A stretch of DNA of 64,000 bases from JASLMY01 sp965226475 (lineage in GTDB: Bacteria > Pseudomonadota > Alphaproteobacteria > GCA-2731375): NCBI GenBank assembly GCA_965226475.1, contig CBDDDJ010000005.1, positions 2,604,001 to 2,668,000 on the forward strand. Direction: 5' to 3'. Each line of letters begins with the position of its first letter. Position 1 is the stretch's first letter. A program made the position numbers and the translations under genes. Below the pieces are notes generated by a model. The model was not told the DNA's origin. It did not search any database and was given only the letters and a program-made list of their open reading frames with translations. This document shows, piece by piece, positions 44,229-53,335 of the stretch.

Positions 44229-45724
44229 GGCGCCGCTCCGCCCAGCAGGCTCATGTGGCTGGCGGCGGATGTGGTGGTCACCTGGGCCCGCGGCAGATAG
44301 GGATAAACGTTCAAGTCGAGCCGGGGGGGTCGACGCTCGACGCGACACAGCACCAGGTGCTTGACCGCATCATAGCCGATGGCGCCTAACCGCGGGGCAT
44401 CGCGGATGGCACCGTGCACCTCCTCAAGGGCAAAGGTCTCCAGAAGACGGAGCACTTGCACGTACTCCCGCTTGCCGGCCTTGCCCATGCGGGCTTCAAG
44501 CAAGCGGCGCAGGTTGGCGTACGCCTCGGGCAGCTTCCAACCGGCCAGCGGGGCGGCTTGATCGAGGGCACCGATCTTCCGCTCCCGCAAGGCCAGATAG
44601 TGGATCGGCTCGAAGATCAGGTCCTCTCGTTCGTAAGAGCGTGGGTGCCGGGCGATGACCTCGGCGGCGCAGCCGATGACCACCTCGTGCACGTAGCCAC
44701 GGACCCAGACCTCTTGGTGACCGTAGGCGACGGGCACCGAGTAGTCGTTGCCCCGATAGCGCACCAGGGAGAGCGAATTGACCCGCGTGCCCTCCTTGTC
44801 GCAGGCCTCGAAAGGCGCCGGCGGCAATTCCATCAGCTTCTCCCGGTCGCATCCGAACCGCTCGCCGATGGTCTCGCGATGGCCGCGCAAGACGTCGCTT
44901 TCCCGTCTCCGACATTGATGTTCCAGGTGAGCGTTGAAGGCGTCCCAGCTCGCAAACCGGGGGATGGGAACCATGAAGTTCCGGCGGGCGTAACCGACCA
45001 GCCCCTCCACCTTGCCCTTATCATTGCCCTTGCCGGGGCGGCCATATCGATCCTGGAACAGATAATGGGATTGAAGCCCGCTGAACGCTCGCGTTCGTTG
45101 CCGCGTGCCGTCCGGCAGGATGCGCGACACCAGGCACTTGTCATTGTCGTGGAGAATCGATTGGGGAATGCCGCCGAAGAAGGCGAAGGCCCCGTTGTGG
45201 CCGTCCAGCCAGGCCTCCGTCGCCGCCGCCGGGTAGGCCGCAACGAAGCAGGCATCGCCGTGGGGAAGGTCCATGGCGAAAAAATGCGCCCGCCGCTTGA
45301 CGCCGGCGATGATCGCATCCGCCTCGCCAAAGTCCGCCTGAGCGTGACCCGGAGGGTGCGCCAGCGGCACGAACATCTCACGCTGGCGACGGCGCCGTTC
45401 CCGGACGTAATCCTTGACGATGGTCTGTTTGCCCGCAAAGCCATGCTCGTCGCGAAGACGCTCGAATATCCGCTTCGCCGTGTGGCGCTGCTTGCAGTGA
45501 ACCGTTCGGTCCTCTTCCAGAATACGGTCAATGATATCCCTGAAGGGGTCCAGCTTCGGGCGCTTCGGTGGCTGGCGGCGGCGGTAGCCAGGCGGCTCCG
45601 AGTGCCCGAGCATCTTCCTCACCGTCTCTCGCGCCATGCCAAACCGACTCGCCGCCTCTCGCTGACTCAGCCCATCAACATGGCACGCCAGCCGAACGCG
45701 TGGATAAAGGTCCACGGTATACAT
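44225..45724 (-). CDS. istA: IS21 transposase IstA (copy 2)
   Basis: About 499 residues from MYTVDLYPRVRLACHVDG, with GGGAGG directly upstream. HTH followed by the DDE core (GHAQADFGEADAI, SILHDNDKCLV, GNDKGKVEGLVGYARRNFM) and the C-terminal RLDLNVYPYLPRAQV. Intact; with istB a possible source of transposition functions for the other copies. Confidence 0.95.
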   Translation of the reverse strand: MYTVDLYPRVRLACHVDGLSQREAASRFGMARETVRKMLGHSEPPGYRRRQPPKRPKLDPFRDIIDRILEEDRTVHCKQRHTAKRIFERLRDEHGFAGKQTIVKDYVRERRRRQREMFVPLAHPPGHAQADFGEADAIIAGVKRRAHFFAMDLPHGDACFVAAYPAAATEAWLDGHNGAFAFFGGIPQSILHDNDKCLVSRILPDGTRQRTRAFSGLQSHYLFQDRYGRPGKGNDKGKVEGLVGYARRNFMVPIPRFASWDAFNAHLEHQCRRRESDVLRGHRETIGERFGCDREKLMELPPAPFEACDKEGTRVNSLSLVRYRGNDYSVPVAYGHQEVWVRGYVHEVVIGCAAEVIARHPRSYEREDLIFEPIHYLALRERKIGALDQAAPLAGWKLPEAYANLRRLLEARMGKAGKREYVQVLRLLETFALEEVHGAIRDAPRLGAIGYDAVKHLVLCRVERRPPRLDLNVYPYLPRAQVTTTSAASHMSLLGGAAP

Positions 45725-45839
45725 CCTCCCACCTTCCATCCCGAAAAGGATCGAAGGCTACAGGTGGCAGAGTTTTACTCCGCCCGCAGCCGGGCAAATC
45801 CCGCCGCTTCCGTGGTCTAATTTGTCACCGCCGCACACA

Positions 45840-46033
45840 GCAAGCGGCGGCATCGAGCATCCAAACCGGGACCTCCAGAACCCGCCCCTGCCGATCGCCC
45901 AATTCCCGACATCGCGCGAATGCGCCGCTCGCCTTCTCGATCACCTCGCGGACGAAAACGACCCGCCCACCCAACGGATGCCAGGGGTACACGACCTCGC
46001 GCTGGTCGACCGACTCGGTAACGTGGGTGTTTT
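45840..46033. other. Unassigned sequence between IS21 copy 2 and an IS3 fragment
   Basis: Roughly 190 bp; an open frame (FPTSRECAARLLDHLADENDPPTQR) crosses it but no family was recognised. Confidence 0.4.
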
Positions 46034-46210
46034 GTCGTCTGGTCGTACAACACCGAGAGGCCGCACTCGGCGCTCGGGGGAAAAACGCCGGCCGAGGCCT
46101 ACCGCGGCGCCCCGCCTGTGGATATGATGGCCAAGCCGCTACGCGCCTTGCCCACATCCCCACAGGCGCAACAACAACGGCAAGGAGATCGATGCAAAGG
46201 GATTCTGGCG
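46034..46210 (+). pseudogene. IS3-family OrfB C-terminal fragment
   Basis: YNTERPHSALGGKTPAEAYRG..PVDMMAKPLRALPTSPQAQQQ, the last about 55 residues of an IS3-type transposase, closely similar to the end of the fragment at 62795-63373. The rest is absent. Confidence 0.8.
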
Positions 46211-46619
46211 GCATGAACGACAACTGGAATAGACCTTAATCAAGCCGCCAAGCTGTCCGACAAACCGAGGCCACCTCAGCCCTTCATGCGCGAAGGCCGG
46301 AACGGGCCGGTGGTGCAGAACGGCCTCTGAATACATGGGCCAAACTCGTTCAAATACTGTTCCCTCCGTCAAACCGAAGGCCAGACGGAGGCATTTAGCC
46401 GCGACAACCGAAGTCTGAAATTAGCGGTCAGAGAGAAACTGCCGAATCAACGACGGCAGCCGCCGAGGAGACGTTCTCTCGGTTCGGCTCTTGTAACGCT
46501 GGCACACGGAAAGGCGCAGAACCGCGCCAATTCGTACCTCGAGCTCGAGTCTCGCTCGAAAGGCGAGTGGTATCAAAGACTTGCTGGCGGTGCAGGGAGG
46601 CAGGAGCGAACTCGTCTCT
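46211..46619. other. No gene recognised
   Basis: About 400 bp, less GC-rich than its surroundings, leading into a cluster of AGGGAATT motifs. Short open frames only. Confidence 0.5.
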
Positions 46620-46627
46620 GCAGTCAG

Positions 46628-46800
46628 TACACCAAATTCCCTGTTCACCAGGGAATTTACAGGGAAAATTGTCGATTTTGGCCAATATCGGCGGAATCGA
46701 GATCCCAATCGCCACAGATTTCTGCCGTTCTTGACGCGAATTCCCTACTCAACGGAACAGGGAATTTAAACCGCGTATCAAGGAAAAAGCAGGGAATTTC
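46628..46800. repeat. Cluster of CAGGGAATTT / AATTCCCTG motifs
   Basis: AATTCCCTGTTCACCAGGGAATTT (46634-46657) is a palindrome; further copies are ACAGGGAAAATT (46658), GAATTCCCTACTC (46739), ACAGGGAATTT (46758) and GCAGGGAATTT (46790). At least six half-sites in 170 bp suggest binding or recombination sites, or an eroded element end. Confidence 0.65.
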
Positions 46801-46860
46801 AAAACAAGTCCACATGATCCGGGACCAATGTCCGGATTCAGGCGATTACGATTTCTCCTT

Positions 46861-47874
46861 GGCTCAATTCGTGAAGCGTATGCATTTGTGATAGAATGCT
46901 CGGAACGTCAGGAGGTTGGGTCATGGACGGCAAGGGTTTCCAGGTGTGGCTTTCGGCGGCGCGCGTGCAGCGGCACGAGGCGCTCGCGGTGCTGTCGGGC
47001 CGGAGCGAAGGCGAGGCATCGAAGGCCGCGATCGAGCTTGGTGTGGACGAGGCCCGGCGCTGTCCGCACTGCGCGAGAGAAGGGGCGGTTTCGCGCGGTA
47101 TGGCGCGGGGTCTGCGGCGCTACCAGTGCAAGGGCTGCGGCAGGACCTTCAACGCGCTGACCGGTACGCCGCTGTCGGGCCTGCACCACAAGGAACGCTG
47201 GCTGTCGTTCGGGGCGTCGCTGGCGGGGGGGGGAGACGGTGAAGGCCTCGGCGGCGCGCTGCGACGTGGCGGTGAGCACGGCGTTCCGCTGGCGTCACCG
47301 GTTTCTGGCGGCGGCGCGAAGCGATTCGGAGGTGCTCAAGGGGATCGTGGAAGCGGACGAGACCTACGTCCTGGAGAGCCGGAAGGGCGCGCGCGGGCTG
47401 GGACGCAAGGCACGGCGGCGGGGCGGCAAGGCGAAGAAGCGCGGCCTCTCGCGCGAGCAGGTGCCGGTTCTCATGGCGGCGGACCGGAGCGGGACGACGG
47501 TGAGCGCGGTGCTGCCCAGGGTCGACGCGGCGGCGCTCACGGCTGCTCTCGACCCGGTGGTCGCGAAGGACGCCCTGCTGGTCTCCGACGGTGGCGCGAG
47601 CTATCCACCTTGCGCCGCCGCGCTCGGGGTGAGCCACGAAGCACTCAACCGCTCGATGGGGGAACGGGTTCGGGGCGATCTGCATGTGCAGACGGTGAAC
47701 AGCCGCCACAGCCGGTTGAAGGACTTCCTGCGTCCCCGCCGCGGCATCGCCACCCGCTATCTGGACAACTACCTGAGCTGGTTCCACCTCGTCGGCCTCG
47801 CCCCCGGCGCCAATGACCGAGCCTGCCTCGCCGCCGCCGTAACAAGGTGACGCATACAATTCACGAATTGAGCC
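46861..47874 (+). mobile_element. IS1595-family element with TTCTCCTT duplication
   Basis: 1,014 bp. Inverted ends GGCTCAATTCGTGAA, then GC or TT, then GTATGC. Perfect 8-bp duplication TTCTCCTT at 46853-46860 and 47875-47882. A different IS1595 subgroup from those at 21082 and 52208. Confidence 0.93.
46923..47850 (+). pseudogene. IS1595-family transposase, frame broken at a G9 run
   Basis: MDGKGFQVWLSAARVQRHEAL, zinc ribbon CPHCAREGAVSRGMARGLRRYQCKGCGRTF, then at the run of nine G (47225-47233) the frame changes to KASAARCDVAVSTAFRWRHRF and the DDE/N core VEADETYVLES, LLVSDGGASYPP, QTVNSRHSRLKDFL. Either a 1-base change in the homopolymer, a sequencing error, or a slippage site. Otherwise complete. 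Confidence 0.88.
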
Positions 47875-48084
47875 TTCTCCTTTATCTGACTGGCCGTTGC
47901 CGTTGCCGTTGCTGTTCGCAGGCCTCCAGGGCCTCCGCCTCTGGGTGATCCTGCGTCTCGGTCGCTGTTTGTGTGCGGCGGTGACAAATTAGACCACGGA
48001 AGCGGCGGGATTTGCCCGGCTGCGGGCGGAGTAAAACTCTGCCACCTGTAGCCTTCGATCCTTTTCGGGATGGAAGGTGGGAGG

Positions 48085-49590
48085 ATGTATACCGTGGACC
48101 TTTATCCACGCGTTCGGCTGGCGTGCCATGTTGATGGGCTGAGTCAGCGAGAGGCGGCGAGTCGGTTTGGCATGGCGCGAGAGACGGTGAGGAAGATGCT
48201 CGGGCACTCGGAGCCGCCTGGCTACCGCCGCCGCCAGCCACCGAAGCGCCCGAAGCTGGACCCCTTCAGGGATATCATTGACCGTATTCTGGAAGAGGAC
48301 CGAACGGTTCACTGCAAGCAGCGCCACACGGCGAAGCGGATATTCGAGCGTCTTCGCGACGAGCATGGCTTTGCGGGCAAACAGACCATCGTCAAGGATT
48401 ACGTCCGGGAACGGCGCCGTCGCCAGCGTGAGATGTTCGTGCCGCTGGCGCACCCTCCGGGTCACGCTCAGGCGGACTTTGGCGAGGCGGATGCGATCAT
48501 CGCCGGCGTCAAGCGGCGGGCGCATTTTTTCGCCATGGACCTTCCCCACGGCGATGCCTGCTTCGTTGCGGCCTACCCGGCGGCGGCGACGGAGGCCTGG
48601 CTGGACGGCCACAACGGGGCCTTCGCCTTCTTCGGCGGCATTCCCCAATCGATTCTCCACGACAATGACAAGTGCCTGGTGTCGCGCATCCTGCCGGACG
48701 GCACGCGGCAACGAACGCGAGCGTTCAGCGGGCTTCAATCCCATTATCTGTTCCAGGATCGATATGGCCGCCCCGGCAAGGGCAATGATAAGGGCAAGGT
48801 GGAGGGGCTGGTCGGTTACGCCCGCCGGAACTTCATGGTTCCCATCCCCCGGTTTGCGAGCTGGGACGCCTTCAACGCTCACCTGGAACATCAATGTCGG
48901 AGACGGGAAAGCGACGTCTTGCGCGGCCATCGCGAGACCATCGGCGAGCGGTTCGGATGCGACCGGGAGAAGCTGATGGAATTGCCGCCGGCGCCTTTCG
49001 AGGCCTGCGACAAGGAGGGCACGCGGGTCAATTCGCTCTCCCTGGTGCGCTATCGGGGCAACGACTACTCGGTGCCCGTCGCCTACGGTCACCAAGAGGT
49101 CTGGGTCCGTGGCTACGTGCACGAGGTGGTCATCGGCTGCGCCGCCGAGGTCATCGCCCGGCACCCACGCTCTTACGAACGAGAGGACCTGATCTTCGAG
49201 CCGATCCACTATCTGGCCTTGCGGGAGCGGAAGATCGGTGCCCTCGATCAAGCCGCCCCGCTGGCCGGTTGGAAGCTGCCCGAGGCGTACGCCAACCTGC
49301 GCCGCTTGCTTGAAGCCCGCATGGGCAAGGCCGGCAAGCGGGAGTACGTGCAAGTGCTCCGTCTTCTGGAGACCTTTGCCCTTGAGGAGGTGCACGGTGC
49401 CATCCGCGATGCCCCGCGGTTAGGCGCCATCGGCTATGATGCGGTCAAGCACCTGGTGCTGTGTCGCGTCGAGCGTCGACCCCCCCGGCTCGACTTGAAC
49501 GTTTATCCCTATCTGCGGGCGCGGCCGCCCCAGGTGACCACCACATCCGCCGCCAGCTACATGAGCCTGCTGGGCGGAGCGGCGCCGTGA
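48085..49590 (+). CDS. istA: IS21 transposase IstA (copy 3)
   Basis: 501 residues, all domains as in copy 2. Differs near the C-terminus by a two-residue insertion (PYLRARPPQV instead of PYLPRAQV). The stop overlaps the istB GTG. Confidence 0.95.
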   Translation: MYTVDLYPRVRLACHVDGLSQREAASRFGMARETVRKMLGHSEPPGYRRRQPPKRPKLDPFRDIIDRILEEDRTVHCKQRHTAKRIFERLRDEHGFAGKQTIVKDYVRERRRRQREMFVPLAHPPGHAQADFGEADAIIAGVKRRAHFFAMDLPHGDACFVAAYPAAATEAWLDGHNGAFAFFGGIPQSILHDNDKCLVSRILPDGTRQRTRAFSGLQSHYLFQDRYGRPGKGNDKGKVEGLVGYARRNFMVPIPRFASWDAFNAHLEHQCRRRESDVLRGHRETIGERFGCDREKLMELPPAPFEACDKEGTRVNSLSLVRYRGNDYSVPVAYGHQEVWVRGYVHEVVIGCAAEVIARHPRSYEREDLIFEPIHYLALRERKIGALDQAAPLAGWKLPEAYANLRRLLEARMGKAGKREYVQVLRLLETFALEEVHGAIRDAPRLGAIGYDAVKHLVLCRVERRPPRLDLNVYPYLRARPPQVTTTSAASYMSLLGGAAP

Positions 49591-50354
49591 GCGACACGCC
49601 GCAGGTGTTGCTGGCCCATCACCTGAAGGCCCTCAAGCTGCCGACCTTCCTCAGGGAGTACGACAAGCTGGCTCGCCAGTGTGCCAGCGAGGGCGCCGAC
49701 CACGTGCGCTACCTGCTCCGCCTGGCCGAGCTGGAACTGATCGACCGCGAGCGCCGCATGGTCGAGCGGCGAATCAGGCAAGCGAAGTTCCCGACCGTCA
49801 AGAGCTTGGACAGCTTTGACTTCAAAGCGATCGCCTCGCTCAACAAGGCGCTGGTCCTCGAGCTGGCACGATGCGAGTACATCGAGCGCCGGGAGAATGT
49901 GATCGCTCTGGGCAATTCCGGCACCGGCAAGAGTCACATTGCGCTCGGCCTCGGCCTTGCCGCCTGCCAGAAGGGCCTGTCGGTCGGCTTTACCACCGCC
50001 GCCGCCCTGGTCCACGAGCTCATGGAGGCGCGCGATGACAGACAGCTGCTGAGGTTCCAGAAGAAGCTCGCCAACCTCAAGCTCCTCATCATCGACGAGC
50101 TGGGTTTCGTGCCGCTCTCCAAGACCGGCGCCGAGTTGCTGTTCGAGGTGTTCAGCCAGCGCTACGAGCGTGGCTCGATCCTGGTGACCTCCAACCTGCC
50201 ATTCGACGAGTGGACGGAGGTTTTCGGCTCGGAACGCCTGACGGGGGCGTTGCTGGACCGCCTGACCCACCACGTCCATATCCTGGAAATGAACGGCGAA
50301 AGCTTCCGCCTCAAGCAGAGCCGAAGAAAACAGAAACCCGCAAAAAGCGCCTGA
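49587..50354 (+). CDS. istB: IS21 helper ATPase IstB (copy 3)
   Basis: 255 residues, same protein as in copies 1 and 2; GTG start coupled to istA. Confidence 0.95.
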   Translation: MSDTPQVLLAHHLKALKLPTFLREYDKLARQCASEGADHVRYLLRLAELELIDRERRMVERRIRQAKFPTVKSLDSFDFKAIASLNKALVLELARCEYIERRENVIALGNSGTGKSHIALGLGLAACQKGLSVGFTTAAALVHELMEARDDRQLLRFQKKLANLKLLIIDELGFVPLSKTGAELLFEVFSQRYERGSILVTSNLPFDEWTEVFGSERLTGALLDRLTHHVHILEMNGESFRLKQSRRKQKPAKSA

Positions 50355-50806
50355 GCGGCATCCGCTTGCCCCCGTGGGCCCACAGGCCCCTCCCACGCGC
50401 GCCGCGGCCTTTGCCTGCTGAGGGGCAGTCCACGCCGCGCGTGGGTCCCTCCCGTGGACTACGGGGACAAGCTCCTCACCGAACCAAAGTGGCCCACTTT
50501 TGCTCCGCCACATGGCCGGGTTTTACTCCGCCGTTGACAGCTGTTGGACCACCCGGATCATCACCCTGCCCGGGGCGCCGCTGGTGCGCCGCGGTCCCTA
50601 TCAGTTCCTCAGGCACCCGAACTATCTGATCGTCCAGGCGGAGATCGCTGTCCTGCCGCTGGCTTTCGGCGCCTGGGAGGTGGCGCTGCTCTTTTCCGTC
50701 CTAAATGGTCAGCTGCTCCGCCGTCGCATCCGCATCGAGGACGAGGCCCTGGCGCCGCGCCGGAACCTCGCCGGCGCGCCCTTAACCGGCATGGCCTCGG
50801 TCGCGG

Positions 50807-52156
50807 TCAGGCTGCCGCGGGCTTGACCATCAGTCTCGCCACCTCGCCAACGCTCGGCTGGCCGTCCAGGTCCCAGACCGCCCCGAGCAGCGCCTCGGCT
50901 CGCTCGGGCCCGAGCACATCGTTCGTGAGCATCCGGAACTTCGCTTCCAGCGCGTTGTCGGAGAGCGGGTTCTCGGGCGAGCCCGTGGCATGGGCGACGT
51001 GGGTCTCGACCGTTCGGCCGTCGGCAAGGGTGATGGCGAGATGGGCCTCGTCCGCGCGGAACGACTCGTCGACGGTGGCCCTGACCTTGGCGCGGACGGC
51101 CCGGATGGTCGGGTCGGCGGCGCAGGAATCGGCAAACTGGGCGATGTGCGCCCTGCCGTCGACCAATGCCGCGGCGACGCAATGCTGGAACGAGAACTTG
51201 CCTTCGAAGCCCGAAGCGGGCTCAGGCCGGTCCATCAGCTCGAGGACCAGGGGATGCACGCGAAGCTCGATTGCGCGGACCTCCTCGGGCGCCAGGGCGT
51301 GCGCACCCTGGAGCTGGATGACGGCGTCCTGGATGGGGTGGCAGGGGACGCCGTTGGCATAGGGCTTGAGACCGTTGTTCCGGAGCTACCAGCGCGCGCC
51401 GAGCTCGCCGAGGAGCGCTTCCTCGCTGTGGCCGGCAGGCGAAAGCACAGCCCAGAAGCCGCGCCGCCCACCAAAAATGTCATCGGCGGAGCTGAATCCG
51501 CTTTTCGCCAGCGTCGCCGCCTGCAGGCCGCTGCTCGCCGCCCGGGCCGGATGCATCGCCTTGGCGTCGCTGCCGATCACCTCGCGCACCCCGCCGGCCT
51601 GCGTCCCGGCCGTGCCGAGGGCGTAGCGCATCCGCTCGGCGTCCAGACCCAACAGCCATCCCGTGCCAGCCGCGGCAGCGAACACACCCGCCGTGCCGGT
51701 GATGTGCCAGCCGGCGTCGTAGTGCCAGGGGTGGACCGACAGGGCCAGCCGGCACGCCGTCTCGGCGCCAAGCACGAACGCGGCCAGCGCCGCCCTGCCC
51801 GCAGCACCGCAATCCTCGGCGAGCGCCAGCACCGCCGGCCAGACGGGTGCGGTCGGGTGCAGCATGGTGGGGAAGTGGGTGTCGTCGAAGTCCTGCAGGT
51901 GGGCCATGTAGCCGTTGAGCAGCGCGGCATTGCCCGGGCTGGTCCTGAGGCCGGCGCCGATCGCCGTCGCCCGCGGGCGCGCGCCTTCGGCCCGCGCCCA
52001 TTCCAGCAGTGATCGGACGGGCCTGGCGTCCGAGGCAGCGATCGAGACGGCCAGAAAGTTGATCAACGTTCTCTGGGCCTCGTGCAGAGTCCACTCGGGA
52101 AGCTCGCTGGCCTTGGCGCCTGCGAGATACTCGGCGAGGCATCGGGTTGCCGACAT
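50807..52156 (-). pseudogene. MmgE/PrpD-family protein with in-frame amber stop
   Basis: Starts MSATRCLAEYLAGAKASELP with AGGAGG 5 bp upstream. PrpD features: LQDFDDTHFPTMLHPTAPVWPAVLALAE, HPWHYDAGWHITGTAGVFAAAA, GSDAKAMHPARAASSG. After LLGELGARW a TAG (51386-51388) interrupts, and the same frame continues LRNNGLKPYANGVPCHPIQDAV to the normal C-terminus VARLMVKPAAA. A single nonsense codon in an otherwise full-length (about 450 residue) gene; recent inactivation. The family includes 2-methylcitrate dehydratase and related lyases. Confidence 0.9.
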
Positions 52157-52207
52157 CGAAGCCTCCTCGGTGCGTCGCGGCTTGACCAGACAGCGATCAT
52201 ACAAGAA

Positions 52208-53237
52208 CCTGATTACGCACTTTACTCAGCCGGGTTGATGTGGTACAAATCATGAACTAATGGCAGTTTTTCTGGAGGTTCACAATGCCACGCAACAAGG
52301 TTCAGTTCCAGAAGGGGCTCAGCGAAGCGCGTTTCCGTGAGCTGTACGGTAGCGAGGAGCAGTGTCGCGAGGCGCTGTTCCGCTGGCGCTGGCCGGAGGG
52401 GTTCTCCTGCCCGCGATGCGGCGCCACGCGCCATTGCGAGATCGCCGGGCGAAAACTCTACCAATGCGCCGCCTGCCGTCATCAAGTCTCGCTGACCGCC
52501 GGCACGCTCTTCCACGCGACCAAGCTGGCGCTGACGCTGTGGTTCTCGGCGATCTATCACATGACCCAATCGAAGAAGGGGATCTCCTCCATCGAACTCG
52601 GCCGCCGGCTCGGCGTCACCCAGACCACGGCCTGGAAGATCAAGCAGAAACTGATGCAGTCCATGCTCGAGCGCGACGCCGAATTGCCGCTCACCAGGCG
52701 GGTGGAGATGGACGATGCCTACCTCGGCGGCCGGCGTTCCGGAGCCAAGCGCGGCCGGGGCGCGCCGGGCAAGACGCCATTCGTCGCCGCCGTCCAGACC
52801 ACGAGGGAGGGCCAGCCCGTGCGCATCAAGCTCCGCCGCGTCAAGGGCTTCCGCAAGAGCGAGATCGCCAAGATGGCCAAGCGCGACCTGAGCCCTGGGG
52901 CGACCGTCTTCAGCGATGGGCTCGGCTGCTTCACCGCGGTCACCGCGCAAGGCTGTGCGCACCATCCGATACCCACTGGCTCCGGACCCGGGGCCGTCGC
53001 CGTGCCCGCCTTCAAATGGGTCAACACCACCCTCGGCAATCTCAAAAACACCCTGCCCGGTACCTACCATGCGATCCGACCCAAGCATGTGCCGCGCTAC
53101 CTGGCGGCGTTCCAATACCGATACAACCGCCGCTACCGGCTAGCCGATATGATCGAGGCCCTCGGCCGCGATGCCCTGCGCACGCCGCCCATGCCATATC
53201 GGCTCCTGAAGTTGGCTGAGGTTAGTGCGTAATCAGG
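52208..53237 (+). mobile_element. IS1595-family element with TACAAGAA duplication
   Basis: 1,030 bp. Inverted ends CCTGATTACGCAC, with CTCAGCC a few bases further in. Perfect 8-bp duplication TACAAGAA (52200-52207, 53238-53245). It separates the prpD-like gene from the GMC oxidoreductase. Confidence 0.94.
52285..53232 (+). CDS. IS1595-family transposase
   Basis: 315 residues. Zinc ribbon CPRCGATRHCEIAGRKLYQCAAC, then TQSKKGISSIELGRRLGVTQTTAW, and the core VEMDDAYLGGRR, TVFSDGLGCFTAV and FKWVNTTLGNLKNTLPGTYH (Asp, Asp, Asn). Intact. The stop lies within the terminal repeat. Confidence 0.95.
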   Translation: MPRNKVQFQKGLSEARFRELYGSEEQCREALFRWRWPEGFSCPRCGATRHCEIAGRKLYQCAACRHQVSLTAGTLFHATKLALTLWFSAIYHMTQSKKGISSIELGRRLGVTQTTAWKIKQKLMQSMLERDAELPLTRRVEMDDAYLGGRRSGAKRGRGAPGKTPFVAAVQTTREGQPVRIKLRRVKGFRKSEIAKMAKRDLSPGATVFSDGLGCFTAVTAQGCAHHPIPTGSGPGAVAVPAFKWVNTTLGNLKNTLPGTYHAIRPKHVPRYLAAFQYRYNRRYRLADMIEALGRDALRTPPMPYRLLKLAEVSA

Positions 53238-53335
53238 TACAAGAATGCCGCCGCGAATCATCCCGCGCCCTGGCCATGAGGACCATCCTAGCCGATAATT
53301 CCGACAAAGCTTTGCGCTGGGGGAGACGGGCAAAG

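Larger units (their letters stand above)
43276..45839 (-). mobile_element. IS21-family element (three-copy type), copy 2
   Basis: 2,564 bp with the same ends as copies 1 and 3, in minus orientation. The flanks GAGGTC (left) and GCAAGC (right) do not match, unlike copies 1 and 3, so this copy was probably involved in recombination or a flanking deletion. Both genes are intact. Confidence 0.93.
47970..50539 (+). mobile_element. IS21-family element (three-copy type), copy 3
   Basis: 2,570 bp. Ends TGTGTGCGGCGGTGACAAAT and TTTTACTCCGCCGTTGACA. Perfect 6-bp duplication GCTGTT (47964-47969, 50540-50545). Best-preserved reference copy of this IS in the window. Confidence 0.95.
47883..50826 (+). pseudogene. 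Isoprenylcysteine methyltransferase-like gene, split by IS21 copy 3
   Basis: Part one, WPLPLPLLFAGLQGLRLWVILRLGRC (47883-47969), joins part two, WTTRIITLPGAPLVRRGPYQFLRHPNYLIVQAEIAVLPLAF (50546 on), when the IS21 and one copy of GCTGTT are removed. GPYQFLRHPNYL is the ICMT/phospholipid methyltransferase signature. The N-terminal half is missing already before the IS1595 at 46861. The 3' end overlaps the convergent prpD-like gene by 20 bp. Confidence 0.8.
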
